Translations under genes and position numbers: made by a program
Part shown: piece after piece, positions 31,801 to 41,000 of the stretch
How the letters are laid out: every line of letters starts with the position of its first letter
How positions within the stretch are numbered: position 1 is the first letter of the stretch
Assembly (NCBI GenBank): GCA_039583875.1
Contig: CM077166.1
Span: 79,978,564 to 80,042,563 of the forward strand
DNA length: 64,000 nucleotides
Source: Platanthera guangdongensis
Taxonomy: Eukaryota > Streptophyta > Magnoliopsida > Asparagales > Orchidaceae
Reading direction: 5' to 3'
The notes under the pieces: generated by a model
Told to the model about the DNA's origin: nothing
Seen by the model: the letters and a program-made list of their open reading frames with translations, nothing else
Database searches by the model: none

Positions 31801-31825
31801 TTAAGGCTTCTACATTAATCATACC

Positions 31826-32564
31826 TAGCTGATTTAGGAAGAACAGATGTTTTTTTTTTCATCTAATGGTTTGGTGAAAATGTCAGTTCTTTGAAAATCA
31901 GTAGAGATAAAGACAAGATTAATTTTATTTTTTCCACACAATCTCTAATGACTTGATGCTTATCTCTATATACTTGGTCCTACTATGATGCACTGGATTT
32001 TGTACAATAGAATTTGCTCTGGTATAATCACAAAAGATAGTTGAATTATTTAAGTTGAAACCAAAATCCAGGAGCTGATTTTAAATCCACAAAATTTGTG
32101 AGCAGCAACTACCAGTTGCAATGTATTCAGCTTCAAAAGTTGATGTAGACACAGAAGTTTGTTTTTTTGCAAAACCAGGACACAAGCCTATCAACAAGGA
32201 CTAGATTAAGACCACCCTTTATATATCTTAAAATCCTTTTTAGTAAAATAATGTGAGATTCTTTAGGACTTACTTGAAATCTAGCACAAATATAAGTAGC
32301 AAACATAATATCAGGCCTACTAGCTGTAAGATACAATAAGGACACAACAATATCCCTATATGTTTTTTGATCATCTGGCTTGACCTGTTCATCAGAATCA
32401 GCTACAGTATTGGAGGGAATGGGTGTCTTCTTAGTTGAGGCATCTGACTTCCCAAATCTTTTAAGTAGCTCTTTAGCATATTTAGACTGAGATATAAAGA
32501 TACCATCAGGGGTTTGCTTCAATTGATGACCAAGGAAGTAGGATAGTTCACCCATGCTACTCAT
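31826..32564 (-). pseudogene. Sirevirus-1 RT end and RNase H, with internal deletion
   Basis: [33 protein letters not shown] and LKRILRYIKG (32,564-32,190) continue the RT. The first half of RNase H, with its DADWAG-type catalytic segment, is deleted: the frame jumps from LNLVL to DRLVSWF. After a 1-base slip (A7 run) the rest reads FEAEYIATGSCCSQILW, HHSRTKYIE and DIFTKPLDE, ending at a TAA near 31,826. Confidence 0.85.
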
Positions 32565-33169
32565 TTAAAACTTTGATGCATTAGGTCAGAAAACCTTTTG
32601 CACAGTTTGGAATCAGTAGAACCAATGAGTATATCATCTATATATATTTGTACTAGCAAAATTTTAGATTTATGATGTCTAATAAATAAAGTCCTATCTA
32701 CAATTCCTCTAATGAACTTATGTTCTAAAACAAAACTAGCCAAGGTCTCATACCATGCTCTTGGATCTTGCTTTAGACCATATAGGGCTTTATGCAGCTT
32801 AAAAACAAAAGAGGGATGAGTTGAAGAGATAAAACCTGGAGGTTGTTCAACATATACTTCCTCTTTAAGGTCACCATTTAGAAAGGCACATTTTATGCCC
32901 ATATGATATACTTTTAAGTTCTGGAATGTTGAATAAGCAAGAAAGATCCTGATAGCTTCAAGTCTTGTAATAGAAGAAAAGGTTTGATAATAATCAATGC
33001 CTTCTTCCTGTGAATATCCTTGGGCTACCAGACTAGCTTTGTTTCTTACTATTACTCTTTGTGTATCTAACTTGTTCCTGAAGACCCATTTTGTTCTAAT
33101 GAATGGGTAGTCTTTGGGTCTTGAAACTAAATGCCAAACTCTACACCTCTCAAATTGATTCTCTTGCAT
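32561..33169 (-). pseudogene. Sirevirus-1 reverse transcriptase
   Basis: 202 open codons: [74 protein letters not shown]. The YIDD active site (about 32,633-32,644) is intact, but the usual QMDVKSAFLNG reads HMGIKCAFLNG, so the first catalytic Asp is Gly. It ends in a TAA before GELSYFLG of the next piece. Confidence 0.9.
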
Positions 33170-33178
33170 TACAATAAT

Positions 33179-33574
33179 CTAGTAGGGATATTGCTCTGCA
33201 TCTTTAATAGATTGAGGCTCAATTTGAGAAATGAAGCAAGCATGCATCTGATCTTGGTTGAGTTGATGCCTTGTTTGCACAGCAACTGATATGTCTCCAA
33301 TCACTTGAGATATATGGTGATCTCTAAGTGTGACAAGATCAGTAGGTGGAGTTGCTACATCAACAGCTAGTAGAATTAATTCCTCTCGTGGAATTACATT
33401 TGCTGTTGTTGGTTCAACAATATCTTCATCACTTTCTTCATCAATCAGTGGAGAGGAATGCAATGTAACCTCTTGTTTAAGGTTTAAGTCATCAAACTTC
33501 TCACACAGATAGGGCCTGTAATGAGTCCATGGTAGAAATTTCTTTCTCCTTGTAAAACATGTTAGTCTCATCAA
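33179..33574 (-). pseudogene. Sirevirus-1 integrase-RT linker
   Basis: A low-similarity acidic linker with RDHHISQVIGDISVAVQTRHQL, the conserved segment just before RT in copia pol, and CFISQIEPQSIKDA. It begins after the integrase C-terminal part (33,575-33,799), which is readable only in broken frames. Confidence 0.75.
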
Positions 33575-33799
33575 AAGATATATGCACAGATTCTTCCATT
33601 TTAAATGTTGATTTAATAAAAATCATATAAACCTTGCTAACTTGGGAATATCCAAGGAAAATTCCCTCTACAGCCTTGGCTTCAAATTTCCTTAAGTGTT
33701 TCTTGTTATTTTTATGAATATAACACTTACCGACAAATAGTTTAAAATAATCTACTTTAGATTTTTTCCCTTTAAGTAATTCATAGTAAGTCTTACCCT

Positions 33800-34354
33800 T
33801 TAGCTTATGAATTTGACTTCTATTCTGAACATAAATGTTGTGCTTACTGACTCTGCCTGAAAGGATAGGGGCAAGTAAGCATCTGCAAGTAATGTTCCGG
33901 TAGATTCAACCATGGTTCTATTTTTCCTTTCAGCTACCCTATTTTGTTGAGGAGTTCTAGGAGCAAAAAAACTGTGTTTTATACCTTCGTTCTCACAGAA
34001 TTCTTGCATCAGAAGAGATTCAAACTCAGTGTCATGATCACTTCTGATCAATTCAACCTGAGTAGAGTACTCAATCTTGATGATCTTAAGAAAATCTATA
34101 AGAACTTTAAAGTTATTTGACTTGTTTCTCAGAAAGAACACCCAAGTGAATCTAGAGAAGTCATCAACAATAACTACAGTGTATGACTTTCCACCCAAAC
34201 TTTCTACAGATATTGGGCCAAAAAGGTCCATATGTAGCAAGCACAAAATACTGGGTGAATCACTTTTATTAATGGATTTGAAACTATTTTTAGTTTGCTT
34301 GCTTAATTGACAAGCCCTGCAGAATCCTTCCTTCTTGTAAGAACCAGAAGACAA
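33800..34354 (-). pseudogene. Sirevirus-1 integrase core
   Basis: CRACQLSKQTKNSF closes the zinc domain. The DDE core has HMDLFGPISVESLGGK (first Asp), RSDHDTEFES (second Asp; usual RSDNGTEF) and AERKNRTM (Glu present). It ends early at a TAA after FRIEVKFIS. Integrase would insert element cDNA into the genome; the core triad is intact, but its surroundings are not. Confidence 0.9.
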
Positions 34355-34600
34355 TCCTCTAACAAAGTTGTCCCTAGATAATTTAGCAATATTCCAAAGG
34401 TTTACATGACCTAGTCTCTTATGCCATAAATCATTACTATTAATGATTTGGTTAAATAAACAAATTTCTCAATTAGCAGATTTGAAATTAACAACATATA
34501 TATTTCCTTGTATAATTCCAGTTAAAATAGTTTTGTTATTTCTAGAAGTAATAATGCAAGAAGATTGATTGAATGATACCTGTTAACCTTCATGACATAA

Positions 34601-34810
34601 TTAACTAATGGATATTAGGTTATGCTTGAGACCACTTACATAGGATACCTTCCTGAAGGTAACTATTCCAATAATGACATTTCCATATCTTTCTGTCTGT
34701 CCACAGTTGGAGTCTCTAAATATCACTTTTGGTCCAAGATTTTTCGTGAAATCACTTAGGTTAGCTTTTGATCCTGTCATATGTTTTGAGCAACCACTAT
34801 CTAAGACCAA
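34601..34810 (-). pseudogene. Sirevirus-1 aspartic protease
   Basis: LDSGCSKHMTG carries the intact copia protease DSG active site, followed by GPKVIFRDSNCGQTERYG and VSYVSGLKHNLISIS. An upstream stop region (34,811-35,050) separates it from gag; the pre-integrase segment 34,600-34,360 has one frame with stops. Confidence 0.88.
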
Positions 34811-35049
34811 TGTTCCTCTGTGGTAGGATAGTTATTTACCTGTAAAAAAAAGATTTGTTGTTCTTGACCCAGGTAACCTTGGGTTCTTAATTTCTTTCAA
34901 ATTTATAACTAGAAATATAAGACTATTCAGGTTGGTCCTTATAACCTAGTGGATCATATCTCTTATAAGGAATAATCCACTGAGTAAAAGGAATAATAAA
35001 GCTTTTAATTTGATTAAAGTTTTGAAAAGAATTAAAGTTTCTGTTATAA

Positions 35050-35310
35050 GAAAATGGCTTCAACGAATTGTAATAAGTTCGTCGATCTGCATTCGATGAA
35101 TTGGGATGAGTTCGTCGAACTCAGTTCACAGAATGAAAGTATTCATTTTCTGCGCCCCACATTCGTCGATCGCGGTTCGACGAACCTTATTGAGTTCGTC
35201 CAGCACAGTTAGAATAATAATTATACTGAAAGTCTGCGTTCATAGTTTGTCGATCTGAGTTCGACGAATCATATTCATTTCGTCGAGCTTGGTTTGACGA
35301 AACATGTTGA
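35050..35310 (-). repeat. TCGTCGA/TCGACGA array inside the gag-protease coding linker
   Basis: Dyads of the Sirevirus-1 motif occur five to six times and are read in the polyprotein frame (minus strand) as SSNxDRR-like units: SSNQARR, SSNSDRQ, SSNRDRR and SSNADRR. Only two stops interrupt about 90 codons. The frame continues to IPFTQWIIPYKRYDPLGYK upstream of protease. Confidence 0.8.
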
Positions 35311-35386
35311 CCATAATTTTTATTAAAAATTTTCTTTTTGTTTTGTTTAATCTTATATAAAACTTCTGTTTCTTTATTAGTTTCTT

Positions 35387-36949
35387 CTACCTTTTCCTTT
35401 CCTTTTTCAGAAATGAATTTAACAGGAGTAGATAGTATGTTTTTCTGTTATATAGAGGCTGACTAGATGAAGCTCCCAAGCCCAGTTTGTCATTAAGCCT
35501 GGCATTGACTGTACTGGTGATATTCATCAATTTGATACTTATCCTATTAAGGGATTCTTCAAATTCCTTAGCCTCAGATAATTTAGTTTCCAAATATTAT
35601 CTATTCTGAAGCATTATCTGGATCATCTTTGAGTTTAATATTTTCAAAAAATAGGTAATCAAATTCAATTAGCTTTTCTCTGAGATGTTTGATTTCCCTC
35701 TCAGATTTAACTAAATCAGTGCATAACAATTTAAATTCATTTTTAAATTGATCTGATGTAAAATAAAAAAATAAGTTACCTTATCTTCTTCTGATACAGA
35801 TTCATCTTTTGAGTTGTCAGCTTTTGAATTAGTAGCTTCAGAGTTGTTGCAAGATGCATTGATTGTCATTAAACAGATCTATCTAGCCTTATCCTCTTAT
35901 TCATCCTCACATGAGCTGGATGAAGACTCTTCCTCTGAGTCACTCCAGGTTTCATCAATAAATCCTATCTCCTTCTTTTCGTATTTGTAGGAGGAGGGCT
36001 TACTGGAATGTTTCTTGGAGTCTTTTTCCTTTCTTTGGTCTTTCCTCCAATTTTCTGGACACTCTAGTAATGTGTGTCTAGGTTTCCTATATCCATAGCA
36101 AACTATTTCTTTAGTCGGAGTGTTATCATACATTGGCTTATCCTCTTTTCTGGATGATCTTCTCCTAAAATCCTTCCTAGCCATCTTGTAGAATGTATTA
36201 GCCAAGAGACTCATTAGATCTTCATTGTCTGGAATGACTGCTACTTCTTCAATTGCTTTAAAACCAATGCTTTGCTCTTTGCTTCCTAATGAGGAAGTCC
36301 TTTGCTCAGCTTTTCTGGTCTTGATGAGCTTCTCATAAGAATTAAGCTTGCCCAACAAAGTTTCAACAGAGATTTCATTTAGGTTTCTGGCTTCCTTGAT
36401 TGTCCAGATCCTAGAGTCTCATGTGCTAGGGAAGCACATAAGGATCTTGTCATTTATCTCTGTCAATGAGATGTTCTTGTCCAATGATTTCAGCTCACTG
36501 ATTATGAGGCTGAGTCTATTGTACATATCAGAAACTAATTCTGCTTCTTCCTTCTTGAAGTTCTTATACTGAGAGATCAGATTTAATCTCCTGTCTTTTC
36601 TTTCATCTGCAGATCCTGCTACCATAGTATTGAGAGAATCCTAGATTTCCTTTACTGAGGAGCATTCTACAACTTTCCAGAATATGTCATCTGACATAGT
36701 CTGGGCGAGAATGTTCATTGCTTTGGCATCAGCAATGTTGGTCTTATTCTAGGCTTCAGTCACCTCAGGTGGTGGTATAACACTTATACATGTTGTTGCC
36801 ACTGGTAGAGGTGGTCCTGTCAAAATAGAATTATAGATGTCCTCATCAATAGAATTCATATAAAGTCTTATTCTTATATTCCAAAGTGCAAAATTATTCA
36901 GATTGCAAACTGGAGGTCTGGTGCTTGAATACTATTTATTTTGTCTCAT
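35387..36949 (-). pseudogene. Sirevirus-1 gag
   Basis: From the ATG at 36,949: NNFALWNIRIRLYMNSIDED, ILAQTMSDDIFWKVVEC, RRLNLISQYKNFKKEEAE, SYEKLIKTRKAEQRTS (a UBN2-like gag as in plant copia). The zinc knuckle is damaged: CYGYRKPRHTLLEC lacks the second Cys and the Gly before His. The acidic tail (SDSEEESSSSSCEDE) and ITSTVNARLNDKLGLGASS follow. Stops occur near 36,935, 36,752, 36,642 and 36,419, among others. Confidence 0.88.
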
Positions 36950-37026
36950 GATAAACTCTAGGTAAAGAGAGAATCTATCAGATCTTATCGTTCAGGTGTT
37001 AGCCTGCAACACCAAGTAACCTATCC

Positions 37027-37037
37027 CTCTGATACCA
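37027..37037 (-). other. Primer-binding site (tRNA-iMet), Sirevirus-1
   Basis: On the minus strand TGGTATCAGAG, followed by GGATAGG. It lies eight bases beyond the proposed LTR end (CCCTCA). Confidence 0.85.
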
Positions 37038-37219
37038 ATTAAGCGTGAGGGATAAATCTCTTTTACACTAGAGGGGTGCGAGGCTAAATAGTGTATATTA
37101 AAAACTTTAAGTTATTTTTACAGTGGAATAAAAGTAGGTGATAAACAAAAATATATGAAAAGAAAACTATGACAGCACACAAATAAAGTAAGTAAAGACA
37201 ATCCAGACGGCACAAGTAA

Positions 37220-37227
37220 TTTATAGT
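37220..37227 (-). promoter_or_regulatory. Conserved Sirevirus LTR TATA-like box
   Basis: Minus-strand GGGGAACCACTATAAATTAC. The same block occurs at 3461-3476 and 54,570-54,585, and weakly at 5848-5865, about 130-190 bases before the LTR 3' end. Conservation across three diverged LTRs suggests the promoter. Confidence 0.6.
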
Positions 37228-38094
37228 GGTTCCCCAATAAACCTAGGTACATCCACTCTTCTACCATCCTGGTAGGAATTCACTACACGTTTTTGCTCAG
37301 GTGCCCTGCCACCACAGGTTTTTGATCAGATGTCATGTCACTAGAAGATCTATTTTTCTAAGGGGATCTAGCAACCCTTTGAGCTTTTGATCAGGTGCCC
37401 CAAAACCAATCCCAAGTCTTTTGATCAGGTGACTTGTGAACCAAAAGCTTAACTTTTGAAGGAATTTAAAACCATTTACATAGTGAAAGAAAAAAGAAAA
37501 TGATGTTGTCTTCTCTGTCTCAAATCTCCGAGAAGACAAGTGGATTGTTGATGATGTCAAAGTTCCCCCTGAGTTGTGTAGATGATCAGGAGAGGGAAGC
37601 TTTGCTTTAGTGTGTAGGCCTTCAAAGTGATGTTGCTCTTCAGCAAGCTTTTAGACTGATTTTGATTTATTATCTCTTGAAAGCCTGAAGTAGATGAAGA
37701 AGAACTCTGTGTATATGAGAGTTGTGTTGTGTTCTTCACTTTTTTGTACACTATTCTATCGTGTTGACTGATTACTGATTTTCTAATTTTTTTTTGCAAT
37801 CTTCTGAAAATCACTTTATATATATTTATTGCATGTTCAAAAACCTTTGAATTTTAAATTCTTCCATTGAAATGCTCTACATAATTTCTAGGAGTTGGAA
37901 TGACTAATTTAGTCTTGAATGTATTTCCCTAACTGTCCCAGTAAATTTGGTAGAGTAATAACTCTGTGAAATCCATAATTAATGTTGCCAGGTAACGACT
38001 ATATTCTTGAGAATATTGAGCATTAATTATTAGAGTATTGCTTTCTTAATATAATATAATTTGAAATCAAACTGCTATAGTAGAACTGATAAAC

Positions 38095-38340
38095 TGTAGA
38101 GAAGATTAGTCGAACAGAACCTGGAAGGAGTTAGTCGAACTCAGCAAGGATTTCGTCGACCTGAGCTCCAAGTTCATTGAACTGAGATAGTCCTTTGTCG
38201 AGCTGAACTTCTGATATGAGATAACAATTCATTGATCTCTGCTAGACTTTCATCGAGCTCAACTCAAAAAAGGAACTCTAAGTTTGTCGATATGAGATCG
38301 ACGATCGTCGATCTGAGTTCAGCTATCATTGAACGACTTT
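38095..38340. repeat. TCGTCGA/TCGAACT array in Sirevirus-1 LTR
   Basis: About nine TCGA-centred copies (TAGTCGAAC, TTCGTCGACCTGAG, GAGATCGACGATCGTCGATC and others) at 20-35 base spacing, the third site of the same motif within one element. Confidence 0.82.
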
Positions 38341-38534
38341 TTCGCATTCTTTTTAACTGCTTTTCCTCTGAAGTCTTTTGTCTCTAAAGTCTTCTGAAGG
38401 AGGGTACTGACAATCTAAGTACGTGTTGCTGACCTTGACCCTGAAAATAACCTATGACCTTAGACTATACATATTGGGTCATCTAATCAATCATAATAGT
38501 CAACCTAGCCCAAATAACAAGTGGGGTTCCAACA

Positions 38535-39195
38535 TTTAGTCCACCATTAATTATGGGCAACCCTAAATCGGAAATGTATTTTCAAGGGCTACAATATCCA
38601 TGTTGAGCCTAGGGTCCAAATCTAAATTTATCATACCTGAAATCGCATTTCAGTTTAGTTGTATATACTAGACATAACTTAACCTGCACATTTATTATTA
38701 CATTACAACAACTTCTGCTGCACTTTCAGGGAGTTACAGAACTCCTCAAAAAATGTGTAACCATTTGTTGGAAAGGTCTTCCCAAGGGATACAACTTTCC
38801 CAAGGATTTTCACTGAATTTGGATGTCTAGATCGATCATTTCAGGTCAAGTAGGAAGGGAAAAATTTGTCTTTCTATGAAATTCATAAGTAACGAGACAA
38901 AGTAGAAAGTCCCCGGTTTCACTTCAGCGGTACTCCCCTCCTTCCTTTAAGGAGCATCCGATCCTAGCTAGGGAAATCTCCTATCTTTCGAGTTCACATG
39001 GCATAGTAGTGGGCCCCACGAAGAAAGATGTTGCATTTCTAGTTGGGAGTTCTGCTTACATCTATTTTTGCAAGCTAGGATAGGAATTTGAGAGATTTCC
39101 TAGAAGGCTAAGTAGGGAATGGAGGAGTTATCTAAAAAGGTGTACCCTAATAGCTTATCGCTTCATACCTGTTTCATTTCTTTTTCGCTCTCGTA
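38535..39195. other. Non-coding stretch, partly organellar-looking
   Basis: No ORF or repeat is recognised in 38,535-38,870. From about 38,880 the base composition and style (GAAAGTCCCCGGTTTCACTT, GAGCATCCGATCC) look like plant mitochondrial spacer, and it runs directly into a ccmFN fragment. The left border of the organellar insert is unknown. Confidence 0.4.
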
Positions 39196-39280
39196 CTGCT
39201 GGTTGTTCTTGTGGTAAGTGAATGCAACGAAAAGACCCAGAAAAAATGAATAATGAGAGAGTGAATTTCTTGACATTTCA
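39196..39280 (-). pseudogene. ccmFN: Mitochondrial ccmFN N-terminal fragment (NUMT)
   Basis: On the minus strand an ATG at 39,280 reads SLSHYSFFLGLFVAFTYHKN, matching the N-terminus of plant mitochondrial cytochrome c maturation protein FN (known as ...LSHYSLFPGLFVAFTYNK). Homology stops after about 28 codons at QQY. The upstream side (39,281-39,414) is probably the gene's 5' flank. CcmFN is part of haem attachment to cytochrome c in mitochondria; this piece cannot work. Also possible: it sits in a mitochondrial genome contig, but the retroelement surroundings argue for the nucleus. Confidence 0.78.
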
Positions 39281-39414
39281 TGTTCATTTCCCAATTTTTG
39301 CTTTGTTATTCCCATCATCCAGGAACCACAAAATGATCCCAATCTTCTTTTTCTGCTATTCCTCCTTGCTTTGGGCATCATCGGAAAGGCAAAGCGCAAT
39401 GTTTAAAGAAGCAT

Positions 39415-39712
39415 CTGGCGGGATGCCCCTAATAACCAACGAATGGCAAGCACTTTTCCTTGTGTAGATCCTATTAACATAGGAACTTGATGAGTGGATC
39501 CACCTACATGTCTTGCTTTTACTGCTATATCGGGAGTTACTCCATGTACTGCTTGACATAAAACAGATAATGGGTTTGTTTCTATCTTCTGTTGAATCTT
39601 TTTCATGGCTCGATAGATAATTTGATAAGCCAATAATTTTTCCCATGTTTCAGAATACGGTTAACCAACATGTTAACTAATTGATTACGAGAAATTTGAT
39701 CGGATTTTGCTA
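39415..39712 (-). pseudogene. rps7: Plastid rps7 fragment (organellar transfer)
   Basis: On the minus strand the frames read [10 protein letters not shown], then [48 protein letters not shown] and [10 protein letters not shown], unmistakably plastid ribosomal protein S7 (about codons 12-110 of 155). A 1-base loss in an A run near 39,641 shifts the frame after HGK. Both gene ends are missing, and the right end stops abruptly at GAAATCCG-type sequence near 39,712. Direct contact with the ccmFN flank suggests a plastid piece first moved into the mitochondrion and then to the nucleus. Confidence 0.92.
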
Positions 39713-39745
39713 CTAGTCCAATATATATAAGGGGAAGGAAATCAG

Positions 39746-40186
39746 TTGACCAAAATGACAGATAACGACATGGAAACTGAAATCCCGGAGGTGGTGATCA
39801 TAGAGAATCCTTTGGTTAAGGAAGGGAAGGAGAAAAGCATCTATCGGGTGGAAATCAACAAAAAGAAGATGAATTCAAGAAGAAAACTGGAAAATGGAAA
39901 ACAAAAGAATCGAAATGTTGATGGAAACTCTATTAGTGTTGGAAGCAAAAACTGGCCCCAACGAGAGTTCGGATCCTGGGCTGTCGTCGACACCTACTTC
40001 TCCCAAACTCAGACCCTTGAGCAGGTGCTAAGAACTAAAGAACTAACCATGGGCTTCAGCACGGAGGTCCCTCCACTAACCCGAAAGATCTCAGAGAGCT
40101 TCCCCTTCCTTAGCCAAGTGCTGAGCAAAAGATACCTTTTAAAAACACTACAAGACTTCAGAAAAATGAGAAAGCTTGCCTTCTGA
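39746..40186 (+). CDS. Unrecognised 146-codon ORF beside the organellar patch
   Basis: An ATG-to-TGA reading frame with a lysine-rich N-terminal half (EGKEKSIYRVEINKKKMNSR) and a C-terminal half with FGSWAVVDTYFSQTQTLEQ and RKISESFPFLSQVLSKRYL. There is no signal peptide or membrane segment. It could be a mitochondrial orf-like sequence carried with the ccmFN/rps7 patch, or chance. I do not recognise it, and nothing nearby supports expression. Confidence 0.3.
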   Translation: MTKMTDNDMETEIPEVVIIENPLVKEGKEKSIYRVEINKKKMNSRRKLENGKQKNRNVDGNSISVGSKNWPQREFGSWAVVDTYFSQTQTLEQVLRTKELTMGFSTEVPPLTRKISESFPFLSQVLSKRYLLKTLQDFRKMRKLAF

Positions 40187-40899
40187 GGTACCCTGTCTGT
40201 CTATTTAAAGAATTCGGTAATCTGGACTGCCAACAGCGTAACTCCGCTATTCAAAGGGGCTATATGCAACACAAAGTTGTCTGCCAACAGCCAAATTTTG
40301 TTTTTATGAGGTGCTAAATACAGACCTCCAAGGGTATCCAAGTAAATTTATCTCTGGACCAAACTGGGCAAGAGGCTTCCAACACACGTAGGTGGAAGCC
40401 CTTCCGCCTGCTCTGCTCACCTGACCGGTCCATCCTAGGCCGAAGGAAATCCGTCTAAGTGCTGGTGCGTCAAGAGTGAGAGAAGCTACACTCGACGCCT
40501 TAACGAAGAAGACTCCGAGAGAGAGAGCTCCACTCGACGTCTTACGATAAAAACATTGAGTGCGTTGAGAGAGAGAGAGCTACACTCAACGATAGAGGCT
40601 AAAAAGCGTTGACTAAAGGGAATTTCACTCAGATCCTTCAACAAGAACCCCGCCTACCCTGGGAGCTTCGCTCTTATCCAGGTGCAAGCCATTCTTCCTA
40701 TCTTGTCAGGAGCCCTTTCACCGTTTGACTTGCCTAACCTGACCAACTTGGTCCTACAATCCCACTCAACAAATATGGAGTTGTACACCATCCTCGCTCT
40801 TTCTGAGCTAGTTCTATGCTTGGAAAGAAAGATCCTACTCTTAATATTCGGTAAGTGCTTTCTGATCTGGAAGAGAATCTTTTGTGGATCCCACTTTGT

Positions 40900-40943
<44 letters not shown>

Positions 40944-41000
40944 ATAGGGCCTGCCCCCAAGATACCGCTTGCTCTATTACCGCTTATCACCTGAGCTCTC
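40187..41000. other. Non-coding, possibly organellar; GA-rich triplet repeat and (TA)n
   Basis: At 40,465-40,600 a block of the type GAGAGAGAGCTACACTC...CGACG is repeated three times about 55 bases apart. 40,902-40,940 is a (TA)n run. The ORF at 40,682-41,029 runs through the TA repeat and is not credible. No gene is seen. Confidence 0.5.
40902..40940. repeat. (TA)n microsatellite
   Basis: Pure TA run of about 39 bases, followed by GTAATAGGGC...GCTCTATTAC, a short inverted pair. Confidence 0.95.

Larger units (their letters stand above)
31110..38534 (-). mobile_element. Sirevirus-1: Ty1/copia element, minus strand, 3' end missing
   Basis: On the minus strand: 5' LTR (38,534-37,046), PBS (37,037-37,027), gag (from 36,949), protease, integrase, RT, RNase H (to about 31,826), a TCGTCGA array (31,800-31,480), then a partial post-pol ORF. 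Domain order gag-PR-IN-RT-RH marks Ty1/copia, and [11 protein letters not shown] with an acidic gag tail fits the SIRE lineage. The 3' LTR is absent. All ORFs are broken. Confidence 0.86.
37046..38534 (-). repeat. Sirevirus-1 5' LTR (about 1.49 kb)
   Basis: On the minus strand it starts TGTTGGAACCCCAC (38,534) and ends near ATCCCTCA (37,046). It has the Sirevirus promoter block (TATA-like CTATAAAT at 37,220-37,227) and the TCGTCGA array at 38,095-38,340. The ORFs at 37,333-37,814 have no domain and lie in the LTR. The exact 3' end is inferred from PBS spacing. Confidence 0.78.

Noticed and set aside
39403..39633. Functional nuclear rps7
   Set aside because: Both termini are missing and the frame is shifted. 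It is a transfer fragment.
40941..40985. Terminal inverted repeat of a MITE
   Set aside because: The GTAATAGGGC...GCTCTATTAC pair is only a short hairpin; no matching far end or TA duplication could be shown.
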